A stretch of 64,000 nucleotides of DNA from Haliclona indistincta (Eukaryota; Porifera; Demospongiae; Haplosclerida; Chalinidae): assembly GCA_964017065.1 (NCBI GenBank), contig OZ024789.1:5411254-5475253 (forward strand). The letters are read 5' to 3'. The notes below the pieces were generated by a model. That model ran no database searches and was not told the origin of the DNA. It worked only from the letters and a program-made list of their open reading frames with translations. Shown one piece after another: positions 38,766 to 49,111 of this stretch; position 1 is the first letter of the stretch; every line of letters starts with the position of its first letter. The translations under genes were made by a program, and so were the position numbers.

Positions 38766-39278
38766 AAGTAAAGTAAAAAAGCTTTAATAAAAAAACTGGA
38801 AAGTGTAGGGATGACTCTTAAAAAAGGAAAGGAACAAGATGGGATGATGCTTGCAAAAGTAAAGGAACAAGATGGAATAATGCTAAGCTTGCAAATGTAA
38901 AAGTCCCAAGTATCCCTACATCAGCGGCTTGCTGCGACGCAACTGACAAATACGTTACAATTGTCGATTACTTCATCGGACTGCGTCCTCCAAACACAGC
39001 TATCTGCAGCTTATTTACAACTGTCAACTACTTCATCGGACTGCGTCCTCCAAACACAGATACATCTAGTTATTTACAACCGTCAATTACTCCATCGGAC
39101 TGCGTCCTCCTTCAAGCCGCTGATGTAGGGATACTTGGGACTTTTACATTTGCAAGCTTAGCATTATTCCATCTTGTTCCTTTACTTTTGCAAGCATCAT
39201 CCCATCTTGTTCCTTTCCTTTTTTAAGAGTCATCCCTACACTTTCCAGTTTTTTTATTAAAGCTTTTTTACTTTACTT
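38766..39278. mobile_element. Foldback element with internal tandem repeats
   Basis: Arms of about 166 bases, 38766-38931 and 39113-39278, are near-perfect inverted copies (AAGTAAAGTAAAAAAGC at the tips, ATCAGCGGCTTG at the inner ends). The spacer holds about three direct copies of a unit near 60 bases built on CTTCATCGGACTGCGTCCTC. Confidence 0.9.
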
Positions 39279-40544
39279 GTTCCTGTTACTTTTTTGATCA
39301 CTATCAGTATTTGTATTCTATGTTAGATGTTATTTCATTTTGACAACTCTGTGAGCAGCAGTTACTAGTCTAGCAGATGTGAACGTGCACAGCTAGGGTC
39401 TGGAGAGTAAGGAGTGTAGTTCAGTTAAAATATGTTTAATAATTATTACCAATCATTCATTGAAAGGTTTAAAATATATAGTAAAGAGGTTAAGGACGCA
39501 GACAGGAAAATATCAAGTCCAGGTATGATTTGACAACATGATACTTGTTAGTACAGTAGTGGATGAAGGAAGAGTCTAATACTGACAACTCATGATGCTG
39601 CAAGCCTAATAGTACGAGCGAGCACGCCTAGTAGAACTTTGTTGATGTCAATATCACACTCACAGAGGCTTCTAGTCCTTTACAACTTATCTGCGTGGTG
39701 TAGGAACCTTACTGTGCGTAGAATCTTGCTGCCGGTAAGTTAGAATACTTGTTCACGTCTGGGTATGTCAGTTTTAACCCGCCATCTGAAGCTTTAACGA
39801 ACAGATCAGTGTTACTTAGGGTATATCACTGCTCTAGACAAATTTCATACCTCTGGCTTGCGCGCTGAAGCGTCCAGAGCAGAGACAAAACGCAGTATCG
39901 ATCGAGATAGCTACAAAACTGATGTGGGCGGAGTTAATGATTCGAGCGTCAAGAGGGTTAAATATTTAATGGCGTCTTCAGTCCAAAACGGCCCAAAAAC
40001 CATGTTTTTCATGGATTACTCGCTTCTGGTAGTGTTTAATGCCTATCTAAGAAGTAAGTGCACTATTCCAGATGTATACACGTGCAATTGTGCAGGTTTG
40101 GTAGTGATTCGTTCACTCAGGACAGCGCTGGGCTTACTGAAAGAAGAAAGAAGAAGAAAGAAGATGAACAATTCGCGTGGGCGGCGATTTTTGTTTACCA
40201 CTTTAGAAACGTCTACTCGCTTCGCCAAAGGTATTTCCAAGCTCAGAACAATCGCCTGATCAATCCTAGATGTCTGGAATCTCGAGAAACGCTACAACAA
40301 CGAAGATCTTCAACGGCCTCCCTGAGAGTCGCCATCTTGATTTTCGTCGACAAGCAAGCAGTCCCGGCGACTTTCATAGACTTCCTACAAGCGCTCGCAC
40401 TTCAGATTCCCTTAGAGATAGTGAAAATGCAGTAGAAATGTATAACAGTGGAGATATGTGCGAAAACTCATTTTCACACATGAGTAGCCGCCATCTTAGT
40501 TCGAGGTCATCCCTACATATCATTGCCGATCGGCAATGATAATT
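39279..40544. other. NLR-2 intron 2, unexplained 1.2-kb insertion
   Basis: This sequence has no counterpart in the other NLR introns, so it is probably another mobile element. Open stretches at 39858-40435 (about 125-133 codons in two frames) show no domain that I recognise. It ends with a 41-base segment (40501-40541) that recurs inverted at 58681. Confidence 0.45.
40501..40541. repeat. 41-base segment with 22-base palindrome
   Basis: TTCGAGGTCATCCCTACAT followed by the perfect palindrome ATCATTGCCGA/TCGGCAATGAT. The exact reverse complement is at 58681-58721. Confidence 0.85.
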
Positions 40545-43367
40545 TGTGTAATACTTTTTGCTTCGAATTCAAATGACCTATTACGCAAGTTGTTGCATGC
40601 AACATTGTTGTCTACACGGTCGTATGCAACTAAAGGTCGTAATGTACTAGGCAACTTTTATATTTGTTGCACGCAACCAGGCAACAATATTGCCTGCAAA
40701 AATCACGTGGTGTGTCATACGAATTTGAAGCAACTTTTTGTGCTAATATATAGAGCGCCCTATTCCAGGAAACAATTAACAATGTTGCAAGCAACAAAGT
40801 TACGTAGTGTATCATTGTCTTAAGTCGCATAGTGTTGTATCATTTCCATCTGGCACTCCCTTCAGATCAACCTGCCTCCAGTATTACAGTACCTGTCACT
40901 GCTCCACACACTCCGCTTGTCCAGAGGTACATCAACTACCTCAAGAATCGCTACATGAAAAAATCACCACTACTGAAGGAAAAAGTTCAAGGTTCGACCA
41001 AAAGAGTTCATTCACCTTAACCTGGTCACTGATGCAGCCCAAGACAAGAAGGTAAAGAGTCAGTGCCTCTTGCTACAGCTTCGTGGAGACGTTGCTGCAA
41101 TTAAGAAGAAAAGGATACCAATGGAGATGGAAGACATTTGTATCAGTAAGAACCAGTCAGTAGCAAAACACATTTTGGTAGAAGGTAGCCCGGGAATAGG
41201 AAAGACAATGTTCTCTTGGGAGCTTTGTCGCCAATGGGCAGAGGGCAAGATGCTACAAGATAGAGATATCGTTTTAATGTTACAGCTGTGTGATAAGCGC
41301 GTGCGAAAGGCAAAGGAGCTGTCCGATCTTTTCCATCATGATAACAAGAGTATCAAAGAAGAGGTTTTTGAGCATGTAACCTCCGTAAATGGTGAAGGTT
41401 TGTTTCTATTGCTGGAAGGATACGATGAGTTAACAGAGGATCAGAGAGCAGAAGGCAGCATATTGAATCAGCTTCTGTTAGGAAAGTGTCTGGCAAAAGC
41501 ATCGATTATGGTGACCAGTCGGCCACTAGCCAGCGATAGCTTGTGTCCAGAGTTCAAGGAAAGTGTTGATAAACACATAGAAATAGTGGGATTCAATGAC
41601 GAGGATATAAAATCATACTTGGAAAGTGCATGTCAAAATTTAAAGCAGCCCCAGATAATATTGGCCGACCTGTTGTCGTACATATCTTCCTACCCATTTG
41701 TGTCCTCTTTGATGTATATCCCTCTTCAATGTGCTATACTCACTGCCCTGTACATTGAGAAATGGAAAATGAAGGGTCTATATGCTCCCACTACGCTGAC
41801 ACAACTTTAAACAGACCTATTACTCAGCTCATTGATTCGCTACATGAGGGATAATCCGATCTACAGTAAGTATGAAATGACTGCAATCAGACAACTATCA
41901 GACCTACCCTCAGAGGTACAGGAACAGCTTAGTAAACTGTCCCAGCTAGCTGCAGAGGGTCTGGAGAAGAGGCAGCTTATATTCGATGGCATTCCGTGTG
42001 ATCATATGGGTCTTATGCAAAGTACAGAGGAGGAGTTAGTAATTGGCAGTTCAGTGTCTTACTGTTTCTTACACCTGACCCTACAGGAATATTTGGCTGC
42101 TTTACACTGGTCTAGAATGGGCCCAGAGCATTTGGTTAGACTGATTAGTAAGACGAGCTTGTTTCCTCTTGACACACTTGTTAAGGATGGGATTACTGAA
42201 GCAACACATTACCATTGGCCAGCTCTTTACTTTCTGTCTGGTCTCACTTCAATTCCAACTGAGCTATTGAAAGGATGCCTTAAAGCAGCTGTCACAAAAT
42301 TGAAAGATGATTCGGTAAAATGGGTCTTAAATGAAATGCCAAGTTTTTTGCCTGTTTTTTCAGCTACTTCTGGAGCAGAGTATAATCCTTATTTCTTTCA
42401 ACTACTGTTTGAATCGCAGTCTCGTGTACTGGTTGCTGAGCTATTTATTGGGGATTTGTGTAATCCCATGAGTACTAATCCACTTGAATGCTTGGTTACT
42501 GCCTGGTGTGTAGCCAACAGTAGTCCCAAGTCACGATGGCTTGTTCGCTTTGGGGATGTGTTGGCATTAGAAAAGTTTGTTGAAAATTTTATAAGATTTG
42601 GTTGTTGTTCAACTGAAAGCAGGCATGGCACTATTGCAGGGCTTTATGTCAGAGATTGTAAATTTCAAGCTGCTCGTTGGAAAGCTTTACCCTCACTGCC
42701 TTCAATTTTTCCACATGTAGAATATCTAGGTTTAAGAGACATTCTTGTTGCTGACGTAGCACACTTTGTGCCCTTGTTCTCTATTGTACACAGATTTGCC
42801 TCATTGAAAGTATTGGAGATCTATTTTGAAGGTGATGATGGTGTATTACCAGAAGTGACTATACCGCCACAGCACTGCCCATCACTTTACTCACTAGTAA
42901 TTGGTGGTAAAGCGACCTCATTTCTGCTTCAATGTTTTGTTTTGCCTAATCACAACACGCTGACTACACTAGAATGCCCCCTGCCAATGGCCCCTGAATG
43001 CCCCCTGTTGAATGAATCTTCTGATCTTAGTAGCCTGTGCACTTGTCTGGGTCAAACCACCAGTCTCAAATTCGTAATATTAAGAGACACTGATGTAACC
43101 ATTCTTGAAGCCAAAGAATTAGCTAGTGCTCTGGAGAAGAATAGGTCACTAGAAGTCTTTGGTTTTGTGCCTCTCGTAGTGACAATCACTGATGAAGCTA
43201 ATAGAATAATTGGAAAAGTATTGAGTAGCCGCTGCCCATCAATAAAAAAGATTTTTTTAAAAGAAGGTGGCATCCTCATTGATGATCTAGCTTTGGGCGA
43301 GAGTGCATTAACAAGAAGCATCGAGAAGCTGCAGCAAACTTTGTCCTTGTCTCTTGTAGAACAATAA

Positions 43368-43906
43368 TCCTTGTACTATAGTACTGTATAATTATGTACA
43401 TTACAAAGTTAGCACTAATGAAGTATTGAAGAACACCTAATAAAAAATTTAGTAGTAATCTTAGTCTGTTTCTTTTACGTTATTGTCTCTCAAACACACA
43501 CTATTGCTATGGATTCACTATCAATACTATCACCTCATAATTATAACACTTTTCCTTCTCCCTACTTTTTATAAAAAAATATTTTTTCCAAACTCTACCA
43601 ATAATTGTCAATCGACAAACTCTGTATAATTATTTTTGCAGTGTACTGTACACGTGACCAAGTTACAATTATTTCATTATAATTATCTATAAACTACCAT
43701 TATAGTCTTGTGTGCATTGTTTGTTATTATTTAAGTGTTAGAATAACTTGTTGTTTTCGTCCGTTATTGACAGCGGTGGTTATTGAAGTGATGAATTTAA
43801 TAATAAGTCATTGTTGGTGATAGGATGCCACCCTGGGAGATTATGTAGGCATACTGTGGGAGAGAGAGATGAGTGATTATGTATCTGTTAGCGGTGTACC
43901 TATTTC
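43368..43906. other. 3' flank of NLR-2, up to the duplication junction
   Basis: Homologous to the 3' flanks of NLR-1 and NLR-3 up to GCGGTGTACCTATTTCA. After about 43907 the sequence continues instead with the end of PUS7 intron 4 (TTTTTATGGTTACAG). This is the visible join of the block duplication. Confidence 0.75.
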
Positions 43907-45457
43907 ACATTTTTATGGTTACAGGTTGTGCTGGCATTCGTACATATTGGCCGGCTAAGCGAGGTGGTAACTATCTTCAATTTGTCTTGTACAAGGAGAA
44001 CACAGACACAATGCAGGCAATACAGATGCTGTGTTTCTACACAGGTGAGAGAGAGAGAGACCAAAGAGGTTATGTGCACTAAGACGACCTTTCGCTCTGT
44101 AGGGTCAAACCATCCACATTTCAGTACTCTGGTACCAAGGACAGGAGAGCCATCACATCTCAGTTCATGACGGCATATCGGTGAGTATAGTATTGTTTTC
44201 TCATGCTTAGTCAGCTAGGTGTTGCTGTTGTTTTTTCCAGAGTGACTGCTGAACGACTCTTGGCAACAAATGGATCTTTCAACAGTGGAATAAGAGTTGG
44301 GAACTTCAAGTATGCCTGCAAACATGTGTTTTTCAAAAATAATTTTGTTAATGTTTGTCTCTTTATTCTCTTTATTTTGTGTTTGTTTCTTTGCTTTTAT
44401 GCTTTCTTTTGTTTGTCTTTTTCCTTTGTTTGCTAATGTGTTTGTTTTATTTCTCTTAATGTTGTCTGTTTGAATTTCAATATTATACTTTTATTACAGG
44501 TACACCCAAGACCCAATGAAGCTTGGAAATCACCATGGCAACCACTTCACAATAGTTCTAAGGTGACATGTCTAAATATTCACTAATTCGAATTTTTTTA
44601 CTCGACTGATCTGATTGGTCGATGCAGGAATGTGTCATGTGATCTGCCGGCCTTGTCCTCCAGTATGCAGTCGCTGACTGATCGAAGCTTCATCAATTAT
44701 TTTGGAATGCAGCGTTTTGGTACTTCAGTAATACCGACACACCACATAGGAAGGTGACTTGAACATATTTCACATACATGTAGCTGTCTATATAAAATTT
44801 CCCAAACCGAAGCTACAATTATCTTCAAATTTCAAATACGGCTAATACAGCCTCACAACACTAGGCCTATAGGACAGCAAATTTAATTTTCATGGGATGT
44901 CTTGAGTTGTACTCAGACAAAGAATTCATTCCGTGTCTGGAAAAGTAACCGATATTGTATATCAAAAGTTCTCCGGCGTGAACTCTCACGTCGTTCAGAT
45001 TTCAATGTTATTAGGTGATTTCTGTATATCAAAAGTTATCTGATGCTTTGATGCATAAACATGTACTGATATGGTACGTGCATCATTGAATTTCTCTATT
45101 TTCTAATCTCTCATCTGTTGTATGCTCTGTTTGTCTGTCTCAGAGTGTTGCTCCACTCCAACTGGGAGGAAGCAATAGATCTCATACTAAAGCCCAGACC
45201 AGGCGGTAAGCACTGTACTAATAATAGTGCAACACATTACGACATCATCCCTTTGTGCTATAAATAGTAACATTTTAATCTCAGAACACAATGAGGTGCA
45301 TACAGCTCGTGTGTATTATATGGAGACGAAGGATATTGCTGGTACACTGTCTAGACTGTCATCAAGGAAACACAATTCAGTTGAAGTGCAGCTGTTGAAA
45401 GGACTCGAGAAATACGAGTCCAAGAATCACCTGGCAGCTTTACTGTTTGTATGTGGT

Positions 45458-45550
45458 CTCACTCACTCACTCACTCACTCACTCACTCACTCACTCACTC
45501 ACTCACTCACACACTCACCCATCCATCCATCCACCCACTCACTAACTCGC
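45458..45550. repeat. ACTC repeat in truncated PUS7 copy
   Basis: A (CACT)n run with CATC units; shorter than in the parent intron. Confidence 0.9.
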
Positions 45551-46384
45551 TCACTCACTCATGAAGACTTGTATACTTGCAGGCCTACTCTTTCACCCAC
45601 TCACCTACTCACACACTCTTCTATCATTTGTCCAATGCAGCTACCTCGTAATTCTCGTACGATGTACGTGCACAATCACTCACTCACTCACTCCACTCAC
45701 TACCCACTGCTGACTAACTCATTCTTCATTCACTCACTCTCATTTTATCCATGCAGCTACCTCGTAATTCTCGTACAATGTACGTACACAGCTACCAGAG
45801 CTACATATGGAACAAGATGACATCAGAAAGACTGAGGACACTTGGTCTACAGCCAGTAGTGGGAGACCTTGTCATGACTAAAAGAAAATCAAAAGGTAAA
45901 TTTGAGCAAGACTATCTATATCGTAAGGGATACTAGAAAGTCTATTTACATATCAATATTGACTTGGCAACAGCTAGTGTGCTCCAATCATTGAGAAATG
46001 AGAATAATTTATTATTTTTATTATGGTATCACACACTTGTTTGCTGTATGTCAAATGCCGCTGTGTGTAGTAATGTAAACTATTGTGAAATACAAGGAAG
46101 TGTGGGTAGGTTGGTAGTGAGGTTTCATTTTATGATTTCTTCTCATTTGTAGGGAAAAGTGATGGAGTGAGTCAACAGGAAATGAGTGATTTCACTACAT
46201 GTTGATCTTGTTATGGTAGGAGGGAGTGTCTGAGGAGAGGGATGCACCTGTTGAAGAGGTTGTGTATGTGACTGGAGAGAATATTCAAGAGTTTACAATA
46301 GCTGACGTGGTCATGCCCTTGCCTGGATTCAGTGTGAAATATCCGAAAAACTCTGGTAGGTGAGACTTTTGATTGTAAGGGGCT

Positions 46385-46577
46385 AGTTAGTGAGTGAGTG
46401 AGTTGGTAGGTGGGTGAGTGAGTGAGTGAGTGAGGGGTGGGTGGGTGGGTGGGTGAGTGAGTGAGTGAGTGAGTGAGTGAGTGAGTGAGTGAGTGAGTGA
46501 GTGAGTGAGTGAGTGAGTGAGTGAGTGAGTGAGTGAGTGAGTGAGTGAGTGAGTGAGTGAGTGAGTGAGTGAGTGAG
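46385..46577. repeat. GTGA repeat in truncated PUS7 copy
   Basis: A long (GTGA)n run with a GGTG patch, equivalent to 27966-28154. Confidence 0.95.
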
Positions 46578-46953
46578 CATGTAGAGGTAGTCGATGCACA
46601 TGTGAAAGTGATGTATTTTCATTTATTCAGCTGGAGGGCTGTATTTGTCTCTACTTTCTAAGGATGATTTATCTCCAGAGAAACTGAGACACAGAGTCAG
46701 GTGAGAAACATTAACATTGCCAGCAACAACCGGACATATTAGCGTCTAGTCTATATAATAGGTCGCTAATATTTCCGTGTATGAATAGACTAGTGATATT
46801 ATCCGTTTACAATTTTGTAGAAAATGTATGGACACCATTGAGCATCCCATCCTCACAGCTGCTACTGCAGTAATAGTTGATGCTGTATAAATTGCCTAGT
46901 TTTCACCATTTTAGTTGTCCTTGCTACTATAGTGACTTGTGCATAATCGGATA

Positions 46954-47142
46954 CCGCATAGCGGGAAATTTTCGCAGGAGAAAATTTTCGCGAATTTCAC
47001 GAATTACAGGCTATTCGCGAAAATATTATTCGTGAATGTCTTGTTTTTTGTTGACAAAGATAGGGCAATAGCGCTGATTCGCAAAAATATTATTCACGAA
47101 ATGCTCTATCTCGCGCATTCGCGAAAATTTTCCGCTATACGG
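46954..47142. mobile_element. TA-flanked MITE, shared with PUS7 intron 15
   Basis: Same element and same site as 28970-29172, slightly shorter through internal deletions. Confidence 0.85.
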
Positions 47143-48047
47143 TATTAACCTGTAAACGGCTTATGGCTATGTAACGTACTACCATAATATTATTGTTGGC
47201 AATGATTGCTGACTTAAGTGCTGGCAATGATGAGTGTGTATTATTGCAGGGACTTTGCTCTACCTGGAGGCTACCGGAAAATGATTGTGAAGCCAGGAAA
47301 TGTAAAATGGTCAGTTTAAAAATACTTGAGTTATAGGACCTTGCCAGAATGAAAAAGCAATTTTTTTCTGTGTAGGGAGGTGATTGAGTACAATGATGTG
47401 ACTGTTCCGTTGGCACGATCTGACAGAGAGATTCTGGAGGGAAAAGTGCATTCTTCAGCTGTGAATGACACTTCAGGTGACATCTGTTGCTACACACATT
47501 TTGTCCAAGAATCCCAGAAATGATGTTCCAGTGGATTGGTGTACTGTGAGCTTTCAGAGTCTAATAACAAACATCATTTACAGCACAGTTTGCTGATGGT
47601 AGAAGTACCAAAACCCACTGACAGAGCCTCGTCTTTTTCGTAGAGGTCATAGCACACTAGACTAGTTTCTAACCTTAATTTTTTGCTCAAACTCAATTGG
47701 TGCCTACAGTATTGTATACAATTCAGCATCTAATATGAACTAGTGGTGTCCCACTATAGATGACAGACTAACTGCCCTCAAGGTGGAGTTCTCTCTCCCT
47801 TCCTCCTCATACGCTACCATGGCACTGAGAGAGGTGACAAAACTAGACACATCAGCTCGCTACCAAGCAAACCTCAATGACCCATCAGATAACAAAGAAA
47901 AAGACCAGGATGATAGCAATGAAGACGTCGATAGTGAAGAATTAGCTTTACATGTAACTCAACTATAATTTGTTATAATTATGGTAAATTGCGTAATGTC
48001 CATGTGTATATGGACGCCGGTCTCTGTCGGTCTCTGTCGAGGCTTCA

Positions 48048-49111
48048 GATGTGAAGAAGAAGAAACCTGGTCCAGCCAAGAAGAAAGTGGAATCTGTTCG
48101 CTGTGTTTGCTCCTCAACAGTTGACTCTGGTCACATGGTCGAGTGTGAACGTTGCAAGATGTGGTGTCATAGTAAGTGTGTCGGTGTTGCACATTTCCTT
48201 TTATCTGTCCCTTCTGTGTTAAGACTGTCTTCTCTGTGCTTGATAGCCTTAATAATACTATACTCAATCAGACCAAGGAGATATTAGCACTAAGAGAAGA
48301 GGTTGACGTGTTGAAAAACAGCCTTTCTGATAAATTAACCAGCATTACGTCAAGTCTAGTTGCAGTTACCGATAATGATACAACTCTCACTCCAAGCTAT
48401 GCTAGTGTTGCTCAGGCTAAACGTTCGTCAAGGGCTAATATTGCGAGCTCCGCTGCAGTATTTCACAATCAGTCTGACCGCAAGTTCAATGTAGTACTAT
48501 ATGGCATCTCTGAGAATCCAAAGGGGACCAAAAAGAGTCTAAGACAAATCAGGGATTTTGAATCTGTCTCATCGATTGTTAATGCTGTAGACAGCGATAT
48601 CTCTGGGCACTCAATTCGTGATTGTACTCGTCTGGGTAAATTCAGTGAGTCTCACACTAGGCCTAGGCCTATCCTAGTCAAACTCAATTGTAAACGTGAT
48701 GTCATCTCCATTCTTACAAACAGAACCAAGCTAGCTACTGGAATTTTCGTCAAACCTGATATGTCGTTGCAGGAACGCAAAGTCGAAGCACTTATTCTTA
48801 AAGAGAGACGTAGTCTTATAAATTCTGGTACTGACTCCAAACACATCAAAATCCGAGGGAACTCTCTTTTCGTCAGAAACAATGTTTTTGGTTCTGTTGA
48901 TGTAACTGGCTCCGAATTGAAGTTTATCTTCAGCTCAAACAACACCCCTAATTCCTCACTTGTCCTGAATAATGGTTCTACTACGACTGTATCCTCAAAT
49001 ACAACTACTGTTGCAACTGCATCCTCTGTCGCAACTGTTGCCTGTGATGATCCCCAGTCATCACCTGCGACAGCTTCCGTTTTTGTCCCTGCTGCTAACT
49101 CTAATGAATGA
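48048..49111 (+). pseudogene. LINE ORF1: PHD finger plus RRM-like domain, frameshifted
   Basis: The first frame reads CVCSSTVDSGHMVECERC, then WCHSKC, the first six ligands of a PHD zinc finger. The last CPFC pair lies in another frame (48206 onward), so there is a shift near 48185. A coiled coil follows (KEILALREEVDVLKNSLSDK). Next is a nucleic-acid-binding domain typical of LINE ORF1 proteins: VVLYGISENP, RPRPILVKLN, FVKPDMSLQERK and HIKIRGNSLFV. The protein would bind the element RNA. TGA at 49109-49111; ORF2 continues in the same frame. Confidence 0.8.

Larger units (their letters stand above)
37870..43367 (+). pseudogene. NLR-2: disrupted death-fold/NACHT/LRR gene
   Basis: The exon plan matches NLR-1: exon 1 from ATG 37870, exon 2 at 38246-38560 (intact death-fold), exon 3 from 40866 to 43367. 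There are three lesions. A 289-base hAT-like element sits inside exon 1 and adds an in-frame TAG. A 2-base loss near 40986 shifts the frame after SPLLKEKV. A TAC to TAA change at 41808-41810 cuts NACHT after TTLTQL. Long open pieces remain: 41070-41807 with GSPGIGKT and LLLEGYDEL, and 41832-43367 with LHLTLQEYLAALHW and the LRR tail. The decay is therefore recent. It was flanked by the same PUS7-derived exon as the other copies. Confidence 0.92.
43910..47968 (+). pseudogene. Truncated PUS7 copy (exons 5-18)
   Basis: Starts in the former intron 4 and runs through homologues of exons 5 (43925 onward) to 18 (47760-47968). Exons 1-4, including the start, are missing. Exon 5 ends CTGTGTTTCTACACAG instead of CTGTGTAGAATGCTGAG, which is one base shorter and shifts the phase into the catalytic exon 6. 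In intron 11 an extra piece of exon 12 occurs at about 45641-45675 before the full one at 45757. Most other exons are over 95 percent alike by eye, and exon 18 has an in-frame 3-base insertion. It has no promoter of its own that I can see and is taken as a young pseudogene. Confidence 0.9.

Noticed and set aside
39858..40435. ORFs of 125-133 codons in the NLR-2 intron insertion
   Set aside because: Two overlapping frames compete, there is no domain, and the region is absent from the other NLR introns. Kept only as an unexplained insertion.
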